From Panacagrimonas perspica (GTDB lineage: Bacteria > Pseudomonadota > Gammaproteobacteria > Nevskiales > Nevskiaceae), in NCBI RefSeq assembly GCF_004364935.1, contig NZ_SOBT01000008.1, positions 310,001-374,000 of the forward strand: a stretch of DNA of 64,000 bases, written 5' to 3'. The notes under the pieces were generated by a model, which searched no databases, was not told where the DNA came from, and worked only from the letters and a program-made list of their open reading frames with translations. The position numbers and the translations under genes were made by a program. How positions within the stretch are numbered: the stretch's first letter is position 1; every line of letters begins with the position of its first letter. This document shows positions 7,548-15,329 of the stretch, piece after piece.

Positions 7548-9317
7548 TCAGAAGATCTCCGGCGGCGCGCCGGACGCCACATCGGTACGCGACGCCACGA
7601 CGCCGAGCCACGCATCGATCTTCGGCAACTCGCATTCGAAGAAATAGCGGCAGGCGCGCAGCTTGCCGTCGATGAACGTACGTTCGTCCGTCGTCTTCAC
7701 ATCCAGCGACCGCGCGGCCACGGCCTGCTCCAGCCACAGCCACGCGACGACGACATGCCCGAACGCCCACAGGAACGGCGTGGCGTTGTCGAAGGCGGCG
7801 TTGGCCACTTGCTGTCGCAGCGGGGCCAGCGAATCGTTGATCTGCGTGACGGCACGCTTGAGCGCGGCGGCGTGCGGTGCGAACTCGGGCACGCCCTGCG
7901 ATCGCGCCGTGGTGTCGATCATCCGCCGGCCGAGTTCGGCCATGCCACGTCCGCTGTCGCGCAGGATCTTGCGTCCGAGCAGGTCGATCGCCTGGATGCC
8001 GGTCGTGCCTTCGTGGATCGGGTTGAGGCGGTTGTCGCGCAGCAGTTGCTCCACGTCGAAATCGCGCGTGTAGCCGTAGCCGCCGTGGATCTGGATCGCG
8101 ATGTCGTTGGCGGCCAGGCCGTACTCCGAAGGCCAGGTCTTGGCGACCGGTGTCAGCAGGCCCAGCAGTTCGGCGCTGCCGGCATTGCCTTCCTCGTCGA
8201 CGAGCTTCGCGCAGTACAGGCACAGCGCCAATGCACCTTCCGCGTAGGCTTTCTGCGCGAGCAGCATGCGCTTGACGTCCGCGTGTTCGATCAAGGGCAC
8301 CGGTGCGCCGGTGCGCACGCCGATGGCGCGGCCCTGCAGGCGCTCGCGCGCATACGTCACCGACAGCCGGTGGCCGCGATAGCCCAGCGCCGCCGCGCCC
8401 AGGCCGACGCCGATGCGCGCCTCGTTCATCATCTGGAACATCTGCATCAGGCCGAGCCCGGGCTGGCCGACTCTCCAGCCGATGGCGCCACCGTGCTCGC
8501 CGAAATTGAGCAGGCAGTTGGCAGTGCCGCGATAGCCCATCTTGTGGTTGAGGCCGGCGACGCCCACATCGTTGCGCGATCCGTCGGGCAGGATCTTGGG
8601 CACGATGAACAGCGACAGCCCCGCGGTGCCCTCGGGCAGCCGCCCGTCCGCACCGGGGACTTTCGCGAGCACGAGATGGACGATGTTCTCGCTGGCGTCC
8701 TGGTCGCCACCCGAGATCCACATCTTGTTGCCGGTCAGCCGGTAGCGCTCGCCCAGTTCATCGGCTCCCGCGGGCTCGGCACGCGTGCGCACGTCGCCCA
8801 GGCTCGAACCGGCCTGCGGTTCGGACAGGCACATCGTCCCGAACCAGCGGCCGTCGATCTGCGGCCTGGCGAAGGTCTCGATCTGCGCGGACGAACCGAA
8901 GCTCACGATCAGGCGCGCGTTGGCCACCGTCAGCATCGCGTAGCCCGAGGTTGCGACGTTGGCCGCCGCGAAATACGCGAACGAGGCGGAAGTCAGCAGG
9001 TAGGGCAGGCCCGAACCACCGAGGTCCGGCGAAAAGCCCGCGGAGAAAAGTCCCACTTCCGCGTACTGGCGCAGCGCCTGCGTCACCTCGGGGCAGATGT
9101 GCACGCCGTCGGCGTCCAGTCGCGGCTCTTCGACGTCGGCGCGCTTGTAGTGCGTCAGGAAATGTTCGCGCGCGAGTTTTTCCGACAGGTCCAGCATCGC
9201 ATCGACGGATTCACGCGTCAGATCGGCGTGGCGCTGCTGCGCCGCCAGCGATTCGATCTTCAGCCAGTCGTGCAACAGGAAATCGAGGTCGCGGCGGACG
9301 ATCAGCGACGTGCTCAT
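7548..9317 (-). CDS. Acyl-CoA dehydrogenase, long DmdC-like type
   Basis: At 589 residues this is the long acyl-CoA dehydrogenase subfamily with a C-terminal extension, as in 3-methylmercaptopropionyl-CoA dehydrogenase DmdC. FAD-contact segments include MCLSEPQAGSSLGDV and MWISGGDQD; the catalytic glutamate is in IHEGTTGIQAIDLLGRK. It introduces a 2,3 double bond into an acyl-CoA and passes electrons to ETF. The downstream hydratase gene fits the next step. The substrate class is open: family members act on methylthio-, aryl- and medium-chain acyl-CoAs. Confidence 0.88.
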   Translation of the reverse strand: MSTSLIVRRDLDFLLHDWLKIESLAAQQRHADLTRESVDAMLDLSEKLAREHFLTHYKRADVEEPRLDADGVHICPEVTQALRQYAEVGLFSAGFSPDLGGSGLPYLLTSASFAYFAAANVATSGYAMLTVANARLIVSFGSSAQIETFARPQIDGRWFGTMCLSEPQAGSSLGDVRTRAEPAGADELGERYRLTGNKMWISGGDQDASENIVHLVLAKVPGADGRLPEGTAGLSLFIVPKILPDGSRNDVGVAGLNHKMGYRGTANCLLNFGEHGGAIGWRVGQPGLGLMQMFQMMNEARIGVGLGAAALGYRGHRLSVTYARERLQGRAIGVRTGAPVPLIEHADVKRMLLAQKAYAEGALALCLYCAKLVDEEGNAGSAELLGLLTPVAKTWPSEYGLAANDIAIQIHGGYGYTRDFDVEQLLRDNRLNPIHEGTTGIQAIDLLGRKILRDSGRGMAELGRRMIDTTARSQGVPEFAPHAAALKRAVTQINDSLAPLRQQVANAAFDNATPFLWAFGHVVVAWLWLEQAVAARSLDVKTTDERTFIDGKLRACRYFFECELPKIDAWLGVVASRTDVASGAPPEIF

Positions 9318-9347
9318 GCAACGGTCCTTGCGGTATCGGAGGGGAAT

Positions 9348-9400
9348 CCCGAACTTCGTCCGGGCTACGCGAGCGGTTGTAGCCCGGACGAAGTCCGGGG
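9348..9400. repeat. Family-A repeat, halves in reversed order
   Basis: Here the CCCG(G)ACTTCGTCCGGGCTAC half comes first and GTAGCCCGGACGAAGTCC second, separated by about 10 bp, so the CTAC/GTAG ends face each other. This is opposite to the other copies and looks like the junction of two adjacent elements. Confidence 0.9.
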
Positions 9401-9414
9401 TGGGACGTCGCCGA

Positions 9415-10005
9415 TCACGTCTCGGTGATCCCGACGTACAGCGTCTCGCGCGGCCGCGCCAGCACGCGACGCACCATCGGCTCGAAGTGGCTCAGCGGCA
9501 GCGTCGGCGCCGCGGCATCGAAGGCGGGTCCGTCGTAGCGCTCGCAGAACTTCGCCGTCATGTCGTAACCGGGATGCTGGCGGAAGTTCTCGCGCAGGTT
9601 GCGGTCCATGCCCAGGTGATGGAAGAAGTAATAGCCCTGGAAGATGCCGTGCTTCTCGACCATCCAGTGATGTTCCGGCGTGACGAACGGCTTGAGCATG
9701 ACGGCCGCGACGTCCGCGTGGTTGTACGGCCCCAAGGTGTCGCCGATGTCGTGCAGCAAGGCGCACACGAGGTATTCCTCGTTCTCGCCGGCCTCCTGGG
9801 CCAGTGTGGCGGTTTGCAGGCAATGCTGCAGTCGATCGATCGGAAAGCCGCCGTGATCGCCGTCCAGCAGGCGCAGATGAGCCAGCACCCGGTCCGCGAG
9901 GCCCTGCGCGAACGGAACGTAATGGCCCTTGATCGCCGCCCAGTCCTGCACGGTCGAGTCGGCGATCGACGCGAACGTGGCGCGGGGAAGGGTGGTGTCG
10001 TTCAT
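9415..10005 (-). CDS. HD-domain protein, PhnZ/MIOX-like
   Basis: The product has 196 residues with H61-C-L-Q-T-A, LLH85-D86-IGD, NH96-ADV, H119 and D158, the H...HD...H...H...D ligand order of HD-fold mixed-valent diiron oxygenases such as PhnZ and myo-inositol oxygenase. H61-H85 spacing is 24 residues and H96-H119 is 23, close to PhnZ as I recall it. A simple phosphohydrolase is the alternative, since HD folds mostly hydrolyse phosphates. The ATG overlaps the stop of the upstream remnant ORF (ATGA), so translation is probably coupled. The surrounding catabolic genes favour an oxygenase, but that is inference. Confidence 0.75.
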   Translation of the reverse strand: MNDTTLPRATFASIADSTVQDWAAIKGHYVPFAQGLADRVLAHLRLLDGDHGGFPIDRLQHCLQTATLAQEAGENEEYLVCALLHDIGDTLGPYNHADVAAVMLKPFVTPEHHWMVEKHGIFQGYYFFHHLGMDRNLRENFRQHPGYDMTAKFCERYDGPAFDAAAPTLPLSHFEPMVRRVLARPRETLYVGITET

Positions 10006-10295
10006 GGCTGTGCCTCGATGTTGATGGTCTCCCTCTCCCGGCTTCGCGGGGTGAGGGACAAATGAATTACGCCGCGTGTTCCCGCGGCTGAGCTTTCGCT
10101 CTCTTCCTCAACCGCCCCGGCATGCTCGTCGCGATTCGCCGACGCTGTCCAGCAGACGACACGATCCCCGGCCTTGATCTGCTTGCCGCCGATCTCGACG
10201 TCCGCGGTCGCGGTGCGCATCTTGCGGAACAGGTCGCAGAAGTTCTTCTCGTCCGCGAAGAACGAGTGGCTGGTCAGCTGCTCGTCGATGGTCAT
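10002..10295 (-). pseudogene. Cytochrome P450 remnant with internal deletion
   Basis: This 97-codon ORF contains RTATADVEIGGKQIKAGDRV followed by VCWTASANRDE, which is the stretch after the K helix of bacterial P450s of the CYP125/CYP142 type (RRTAT.D.E..G..I.AGDKVV....ANRDE). The first 26 residues (SFFADEKNFCDLFRKMR) resemble a P450 N terminus, so the middle, including the oxygen-binding helix, seems deleted in frame. After NRDE the sequence runs into a family-C repeat fragment and the heme-binding Cys region is missing. It keeps a good AAGGAGA site and overlaps the HD gene start. It cannot be an active P450. Confidence 0.7.
10029..10057. repeat. Family-C repeat fragment
   Basis: CTCCCTCTCCCGGCTTCGCG followed by GGGTGAGGG combines the boundary boxes of the larger element at 1691-1917. 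It lies inside the 3' part of the P450 remnant ORF and may have contributed to its truncation. Confidence 0.7.
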
Positions 10296-10319
10296 ACGGG
10301 ATCTCCTTGGAGGAAAAGC

Positions 10320-10418
10320 TTCAACGCAGAGGCGCAAAGGACGCAAAGCGAAAAGAATCGGATGTTTTCCCGCCTGTCTTTTTGTTTTTCTTTGCGACCT
10401 TTGCGCCTTTGCGTTGAA
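10320..10418. repeat. Family-B inverted repeat (TTTGCG type)
   Basis: The left arm has TTCAACGCAGAGGCGCAAAG and the right arm the complementary CTTTGCGCCTTTGCGTTGAA, separated by an AT-richer middle with T-runs. The whole can fold into one long imperfect hairpin. A second copy is at 20745-20882. Confidence 0.9.
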
Positions 10419-10442
10419 TGATTTTGAGGAGGACAGAGTGCC

Positions 10443-11099
10443 TCAGTGCACGACGGCCGGCAGGTCGACGACGAACATCTCCGGCCGCGTCTCACGGAAC
10501 GAGGGCCGTGCTTCCAGCGCGTCGACGTACGCGACCAGATTCGGATACTTCTGCCGCCAGCGCGCTTCCTCGACTTTCGCGAACAGCCCGTTGCCGAGCA
10601 TGAAGTCGAACCAGGTCAGCGCGGCGGCAGCGGCGATGTCGGCGTAGGTGATGGGTTCGCCTACCTTCGGAACGCGGTTGCCGACCAGCTTGGCGATCTC
10701 CGCGATGCCGCCGCCGACCTTGCGCGTCTGCCGCTCGGTCCACGCCGGGCTCGGGTGCTCGCGCTGCTCTTCGAACACGATCAGCACCGTGATCTCCATC
10801 AGCCGCTCGCCGAGCAGCTGCAGGCGCCTGGCCGCGAGAATGCCGTCGACATCACTCGGCAGCAGCGGCGGGTTGGGGTGCTTACGCTCCAGCCATTCGC
10901 AGATGAACATCGAGTCGTAGATGTTTTCGCCCTGGTCGGTGACCAGGATCGGGAGCTGCTGCAGCGGGCTGTAGCTGGGCACGATCGACTTGTCGTTCCA
11001 GGGGACGTCGAACACCGTCTCGAACGGGATCTTCTTTTCCTTCATCGCGATGGCGACCTTGCGGCCGAAGGCGCTGGGCGTGGAGTTGACGAGTTTCAT
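10443..11099 (-). CDS. Glutathione S-transferase family protein
   Basis: The 218-residue product has an N-terminal thioredoxin-fold GST domain (start MKLVNSTPSAFGRKVAIA, with Ser/Pro near the active-site position and the cis-Pro/ESI-like segment QQLPILV...IYDSMFICEWL) and an all-helical C-terminal domain (about residues 90-205). It is cytoplasmic and would conjugate glutathione to electrophiles or serve as a GSH-dependent isomerase or lyase. It is downstream of the porin and amidase genes with a 22-bp gap to the porin, so probably in the same transcript. The substrate is unknown. Confidence 0.88.
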   Translation of the reverse strand: MKLVNSTPSAFGRKVAIAMKEKKIPFETVFDVPWNDKSIVPSYSPLQQLPILVTDQGENIYDSMFICEWLERKHPNPPLLPSDVDGILAARRLQLLGERLMEITVLIVFEEQREHPSPAWTERQTRKVGGGIAEIAKLVGNRVPKVGEPITYADIAAAAALTWFDFMLGNGLFAKVEEARWRQKYPNLVAYVDALEARPSFRETRPEMFVVDLPAVVH

Positions 11100-11121
11100 G
11101 TGCGGGTCCTCGTGAGTTGGC

Positions 11122-12564
11122 TTACAGCGTCCAGGCGAGGCGCGTCTGGATGACATCGAATTTGGCGTCGTCGAGATCTTCGCGCACCGAGTGCACGTAG
11201 TTGATGCCGATCTTGATGTGCTGGTTCAGGAACCAGTTCAGCCCCAGCGTGTAGTTGGTCACCTCGGCACCGTCGCCGAGCGCGGTGGCGCCGCCCTGGA
11301 ATTCCTTCGAACGCAGATCGAGCTGCGAGTAGCGTGCCTGGATCTCCCACGCGCCCCATTTTCCGAGCTTGCGGTTGGTGACCGGCACCGGCAGCACCTG
11401 GCCGTTGAGCGCCAGCGGGTTGAACAGCGTCTGGTGTCCGGTCAGGAAATATCCCGCCTCGACATAGAACGCGCTGAACGTCAGATCATCGGCCGTGTCG
11501 CGCTGGGTCTTGTTGTAGAAGTAATCCGACTGCATCCAGAACGGGCCTTCGACATAGCGGAACTCCAGCACGCCGAGCATCGCCTTCTTGGCGTTGTCGA
11601 TGATCGCCAGCGGATACAGCTCGACGTCGTCGGTGTAGACCTCGGGCCAGATGCCCCAGACCAGCGTCTCGTCCTGCGGCTTGATCAGCGCGCCGGAGAC
11701 ACCGAGGTGGATCATGTGACGGCCGAGTTCGCTGTAGCTGGGCAGGAACGAGAAGCGGCCGTGCACGATGTAGTCGTCTTCGCCCTTGTCCACCGCCTGC
11801 AGCCCGGTGCCGGCTTCCTCGGTGGTGTCGCGCGCGATGCCCAGCGCCCAGCTCAGCTTGTGTTCCATATCCACGTCGAAGGCCGTGATGCCCAGCAGCG
11901 GCCCGTGGAAGAACGCGTTGACCAGTGAGGGTTCGAGCATCAGGCGGTGACGCGGATAGTTCGCCCACACGTCGAGCCCGTAGGTGGGCATCTGCAGGCC
12001 CACGAGCAGGTTCTGCACGACCGGAAGATTGTTGAAGCCCAGCGCCGCCCATTCCACGGCCGAGTCGCCGCTGCCGCTGCCGTTGTCCTGGAAGTCGACG
12101 CGGAAGTAGTACCAGTAGTCCTCGGTGTAGCTGCCGTTGAATTCCAGGCGTGCGGTGGCGATGCGGCTCTCGCCGTCGATCTCGTCGCGACCGAGCGCTT
12201 CCGCGAACTCCTTGTCGTCGAGCACGAAGCTGTTGTCGAACCAGACGAACAATCCCATCGTCAGACGGTTCTGCTGGTCCGGGCTCGTGAACGTCGGACC
12301 GTAGACACCGAGCGGGCTGTAGTCCCACTTCAGGCTGCCGTACGGAGAGGCGGGCGCCGCGGCCTCAGGCGGATTGGCCGGTGCCTTTTCCACCGCCGCG
12401 ACGTCTTCGGCGTTCGTGCCGGGCGGAACGCCGCCCTCCGGAGTCTCGGCGAAGCTGTCGAAAGGCATCCACGCACCGGCCAGCGCCAGCATCAGCGCGG
12501 GCATGCGGCGGGCGGAAGGGGCAGGCGGGCTGTCGCCGCGGTCTGCGTCGAAGAAAAGCCGCAC
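11122..12564 (-). CDS. OprP/OprO-type outer-membrane porin
   Basis: The product is 480 residues from a GTG start with GAGGAG eight bases upstream. A signal peptide (PALMLALAGAWMPFDSFA) ends near residue 39, followed by a Pro/Ala-rich linker and a beta-barrel rich in alternating aromatic strands, ending LAWTL. Segments such as ARLEFNGSYTEDYWYYFRVD resemble phosphate-selective porin O/P family members. In this family the solute varies (phosphate, polyphosphate and other anions). Its place between an amidase and a GST suggests uptake of an organic substrate rather than phosphate starvation; no Pho box was recognised. Solute is inference. Confidence 0.82.
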   Translation of the reverse strand: MRLFFDADRGDSPPAPSARRMPALMLALAGAWMPFDSFAETPEGGVPPGTNAEDVAAVEKAPANPPEAAAPASPYGSLKWDYSPLGVYGPTFTSPDQQNRLTMGLFVWFDNSFVLDDKEFAEALGRDEIDGESRIATARLEFNGSYTEDYWYYFRVDFQDNGSGSGDSAVEWAALGFNNLPVVQNLLVGLQMPTYGLDVWANYPRHRLMLEPSLVNAFFHGPLLGITAFDVDMEHKLSWALGIARDTTEEAGTGLQAVDKGEDDYIVHGRFSFLPSYSELGRHMIHLGVSGALIKPQDETLVWGIWPEVYTDDVELYPLAIIDNAKKAMLGVLEFRYVEGPFWMQSDYFYNKTQRDTADDLTFSAFYVEAGYFLTGHQTLFNPLALNGQVLPVPVTNRKLGKWGAWEIQARYSQLDLRSKEFQGGATALGDGAEVTNYTLGLNWFLNQHIKIGINYVHSVREDLDDAKFDVIQTRLAWTL

Positions 12565-12636
12565 GGTTGTTTCTCCTCAGGGTGTCGCCTGCTGGCTGCC
12601 TGCGAAACGGTCTGCGGCAACTCGATCGGCAGTCAC

Positions 12637-12668
12637 GAAAAATCGCGACCGGTAGCCAGCCGGTCGCG
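12637..12668 (-). terminator. Intrinsic terminator after the amidase gene
   Basis: On the minus strand CGCGACCGG-CTGGCTA-CCGGTCGCG forms a 9-bp GC-only stem directly followed by ATTTTTCG. It lies 24 bp past the amidase stop and before the porin gene, so some or all transcription of the amidase ends here. Confidence 0.75.
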
Positions 12669-12691
12669 CGGTATGGCGGTGGTGCCGCGGA

Positions 12692-14230
12692 TTACTTCTT
12701 CGACTTTTTCTTCGGCGCGACGTTGCCCTCGAAGGCCTTCTCGAAGGCGCTCGCCGCGCGGTAGATCGTCGATTCCTGCCAGTGCTTGCCGATCAGCATC
12801 ATGCTGGCCGGCAGGCCGTCGCTGTAGCCGCAGGGAATGGCGATCGCCGGATGGCCGGTGGCGTCGAATGGCGCGGTGTTGCCGATCATCTCCAGGCCGC
12901 GCGCGACGCTCTCGGTGATGCTCGCGTCCGCGCCGGGGATCTTGCTGGCCTTGATCGGCACCGTGGGCATCAGCAGCAGGTCGTATTCGTTCAGCGCCGC
13001 GTCGTAGGCCGCGATCATCTGACGCACCAGGTTCTGCGCCTTGGCGTAGTACTGGCCCTGGTGCTGGTTGAGCATGAACTGGCCCATCAGCATCGTGACC
13101 TTGAGCGTCGTCGACAGCTCGTCCGCGCGGTTGCGCCAGCCCTCGTGCGCCTTCATCAGGCCGGGCAGGTACAGCCCCTTCCAGTTAAAGCCGAAACCGT
13201 TGCCGTGCATCATCTGCATCATCGCGCCTTCGTGCGCGATGGCGCTCCAGACCGACTGCGCCGCGCCGCCGTGCACCGGCACCGAGATCTCGTCGACTTT
13301 CACGCCCAGCTTCTTGAACAGTGCGGCGCCCTTGAGCACCAGGTCGTTGACGTCGGACTCGGCGTTGGGCAGCAGGAAGCCTTCCTTGACGATGCCGATC
13401 TTCAGGCCCTTCACACCGGCGTCGAGCGCCTGCGTGTACTTGTCGGTCTTGACGTTGATCTGGCGCGGATCGAGGCCGTCGTAGCCGGCGATGACTTCGA
13501 GCAGCAGCGCGCTGTCCGCGACGTTCTTCGTGATCGGACCGCAGTGGTCGACCGTGGCCTCGATCGGCATCAGGCCGGTGTAGGGCACCAGGCCGTGCGT
13601 GGCCTTCATGCCGACGATGCCGCAGTACGCGGCCGGCATGCGCACCGAGCCGCCCTGGTCGGTGCCCACGGACATGTCCACTTCGCCCGACGCGACGAGC
13701 GCGCCGCTGCCCGACGACGAGCCACCGGCCGAATAGCCGTGCTTGCGCGGGTTGTGCACCGGGCCCAGCGATCCGGTGTGGCTGCCGCCGGAGAAGCAGA
13801 ACAGCTCGCAGTGCGACTTGCCGAGGATCGTGCCGCCGGCGTCGAGGATGCGCTCGACGACGGTGGCGTCCACGTCGGGCACGTAGCCCTGCAACGTGGT
13901 GGAGCCATTCATCATCGGCACGCCGGCGACGCAGATGTTGTCCTTGATCGCGAACGTCTTGCCCTTGAGCTTGCCGTTCTTGGCGCCCTCGATCTTCGAC
14001 TTGTAGTACCAGGCGTTGAGAGGGTTCTCCTCGGCCGTGGGCATGTAGCCCGGCGTGCGCGGGTATTTCACCGGCGGGAGTCCGTCGGGCAGCTTGTCCA
14101 GCGCGTTGTAGCCGGCCACGGTGGGGACCATCAGCGCGAGGTATTCCTCGATCTGGGTCGGGGACAGGCTCATGCCGAGCTGCTCGGCGATATCGGCCAT
14201 CTGCTCGTGCGTGGGCTGCTGGACGCTCAT
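12692..14230 (-). CDS. Amidase signature-family hydrolase
   Basis: A 512-residue amidase-signature enzyme. The Ser-cisSer-Lys triad is visible: K96 in TFAIKDN, cis-Ser S171 in GGSSSGSGA and nucleophile S195 in TDQGGSVRMPA. GGGAGAT lies before the ATG at 14230, whereas an upstream in-frame extension lacks a site. The C terminus ends in a lysine-rich tail (APKKKSKK). It hydrolyses an amide or ester to an acid in the cytoplasm; no signal peptide is seen. It shows no sign of being GatA, since no gatB/gatC is near. Context suggests catabolism of an amide, substrate unknown. Confidence 0.9.
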   Translation of the reverse strand: MSVQQPTHEQMADIAEQLGMSLSPTQIEEYLALMVPTVAGYNALDKLPDGLPPVKYPRTPGYMPTAEENPLNAWYYKSKIEGAKNGKLKGKTFAIKDNICVAGVPMMNGSTTLQGYVPDVDATVVERILDAGGTILGKSHCELFCFSGGSHTGSLGPVHNPRKHGYSAGGSSSGSGALVASGEVDMSVGTDQGGSVRMPAAYCGIVGMKATHGLVPYTGLMPIEATVDHCGPITKNVADSALLLEVIAGYDGLDPRQINVKTDKYTQALDAGVKGLKIGIVKEGFLLPNAESDVNDLVLKGAALFKKLGVKVDEISVPVHGGAAQSVWSAIAHEGAMMQMMHGNGFGFNWKGLYLPGLMKAHEGWRNRADELSTTLKVTMLMGQFMLNQHQGQYYAKAQNLVRQMIAAYDAALNEYDLLLMPTVPIKASKIPGADASITESVARGLEMIGNTAPFDATGHPAIAIPCGYSDGLPASMMLIGKHWQESTIYRAASAFEKAFEGNVAPKKKSKK

Positions 14231-14425
14231 CGGTGGATCTCCCGGTTGTTGTGGTTCCTTGTTAGCCCAGTCTCCCCGGTCCGGGCAAGGCGGGTGATCC
14301 CGCGGAGCACCCTGCGACGGCGAGGCGACCGGGGGATCGAACCGGATCGACACGAAGACCCGGGCCCGCCACGATCACGGACCCGCCGCGATCCGACGAC
14401 GCAACGAAGCTGGAGAAGAAATCCG

Positions 14426-14791
14426 ATGATCAAGCTCGTCTACTGCCTGACCCGCCGCCCCGACGTCACCCCCGAGCGCTTCCACACGTACTGGCTCGAG
14501 AAGCACGGCCCGAAGGTGCGCGAGCGCAAGGCCGCGTTGCGCGCGCTCAAGTACATCCAGAGCCACACCGTGGAGCCGGAACTCAACGGCCTGCTGCAGG
14601 CCTCGCGCGGCATGCAGCCGCCGTACGACGGCATCACCGAAGTGTGGTGGGACAGTGCCGACACGCTGAAGGCCGCGATCGGAACGCCGGAAGGCGCCAA
14701 GGCGATGCAGGACCTGCTCGACGATGAATCGACGTTCATCGAGTTCTCGACGTCGCGGTTGTTCATCACCGAAGAGCATTCGATCTTCTAA
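14426..14791 (+). CDS. EthD-domain protein
   Basis: This 121-residue dimeric alpha-beta-barrel type protein starts IKLVYCLTRRPDVTPERFH and continues TYWLEKHGP, the EthD family signature (KL...L.R.p.ls.eeF..yw...H). EthD was first found as an essential accessory of the ethyl tert-butyl ether P450 system; other members are small decarboxylases, cyclases or unknown. It is divergent from the amidase and stands alone. The presence of EthD, P450 and Rieske genes in one region fits xenobiotic or terpenoid turnover, but no direct link is shown. Confidence 0.88.
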   Translation: MIKLVYCLTRRPDVTPERFHTYWLEKHGPKVRERKAALRALKYIQSHTVEPELNGLLQASRGMQPPYDGITEVWWDSADTLKAAIGTPEGAKAMQDLLDDESTFIEFSTSRLFITEEHSIF

Positions 14792-14804
14792 GGAGGGCCC
14801 CCGT

Positions 14805-14870
14805 AGCCCGGACGAAGTCCGGGGTGCGCTTGGTATTCGAGGGGAACCCCGGACTTCGTCCGGGCTACGG
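14805..14870. repeat. Family-A paired-hairpin repeat
   Basis: A full element lies between the convergent EthD and GNAT genes. Its right arm provides the TAG stop codon of the GNAT gene (14865-14867). Confidence 0.95.
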
Positions 14871-15329
14871 CGCCGTCTTCTTCATCCGGTAGCGTCGGAA
14901 CTCGATGTCCCGTCGCACGACCCTCTGCTCTTCCTCCACGCGGAATCCCTGTCGCGCAAAGAAAGGCGCGGCGACGAGGCTCGCCTCGGTCACGAATTCG
15001 GTGACGCCGATCCCGCGTAGATGCTGCTCGGCGGCCCGGTACAGCGCGGAGGCGACGCCGCGACGCGCGTGGCGGGGCGAGGTGTAGAGCAGGTCGATGT
15101 GCCCATCGTGCGAACAGGCGATGAAGCCGGCGAGGCCGGCTCCGGCGTCTGCGACGAGCGTCGTCTGCCCGCTCAAGCGCTGGCTCCACTCGGCGAGGTC
15201 AGGGGCGGCGGGAGCCCACGCGGCGCGCTGCGCCGCGTCGTAATCGTGAACCGCGAGTTCATGGATGGACGCGGCGAAGAGTTCCACGACGGCCGCAAGG
15301 TCAGTGTCGAGGTAGGCGCGGATGTTCAT
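14865..15329 (-). CDS. GNAT-family N-acetyltransferase
   Basis: The 154-residue product has a GNAT fold: motif A with the acetyl-CoA pyrophosphate loop is seen in YTSPRHARRGVASALYRAAE (R/Q-x-x-G-x-A pattern), preceded by the beta-strands around AGFIACSHDGHIDLLY. The ATG overlaps the stop of the AraC gene (ATGA), so the two are co-translated. Substrate cannot be read from the sequence; small-molecule or protein N-acetylation are both possible. The last codons run into the neighbouring repeat, so the native C terminus may have been altered. Confidence 0.87.
   Translation of the reverse strand: MNIRAYLDTDLAAVVELFAASIHELAVHDYDAAQRAAWAPAAPDLAEWSQRLSGQTTLVADAGAGLAGFIACSHDGHIDLLYTSPRHARRGVASALYRAAEQHLRGIGVTEFVTEASLVAAPFFARQGFRVEEEQRVVRRDIEFRRYRMKKTAP

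Noticed and set aside
7503-9428. A 641-codon open frame on the plus strand opposite the acyl-CoA dehydrogenase gene
   Set aside because: Its translation is rich in Arg, His, Ala and Gln without any motif, and the opposite strand encodes a clear flavoenzyme. Very GC-rich genes regularly leave long open antisense frames.
14231-14353. N-terminal extension of the amidase
   Set aside because: The extra residues are Pro/Asp-rich and lack a ribosome-binding site, while GGGAGAT precedes the ATG at 14230.
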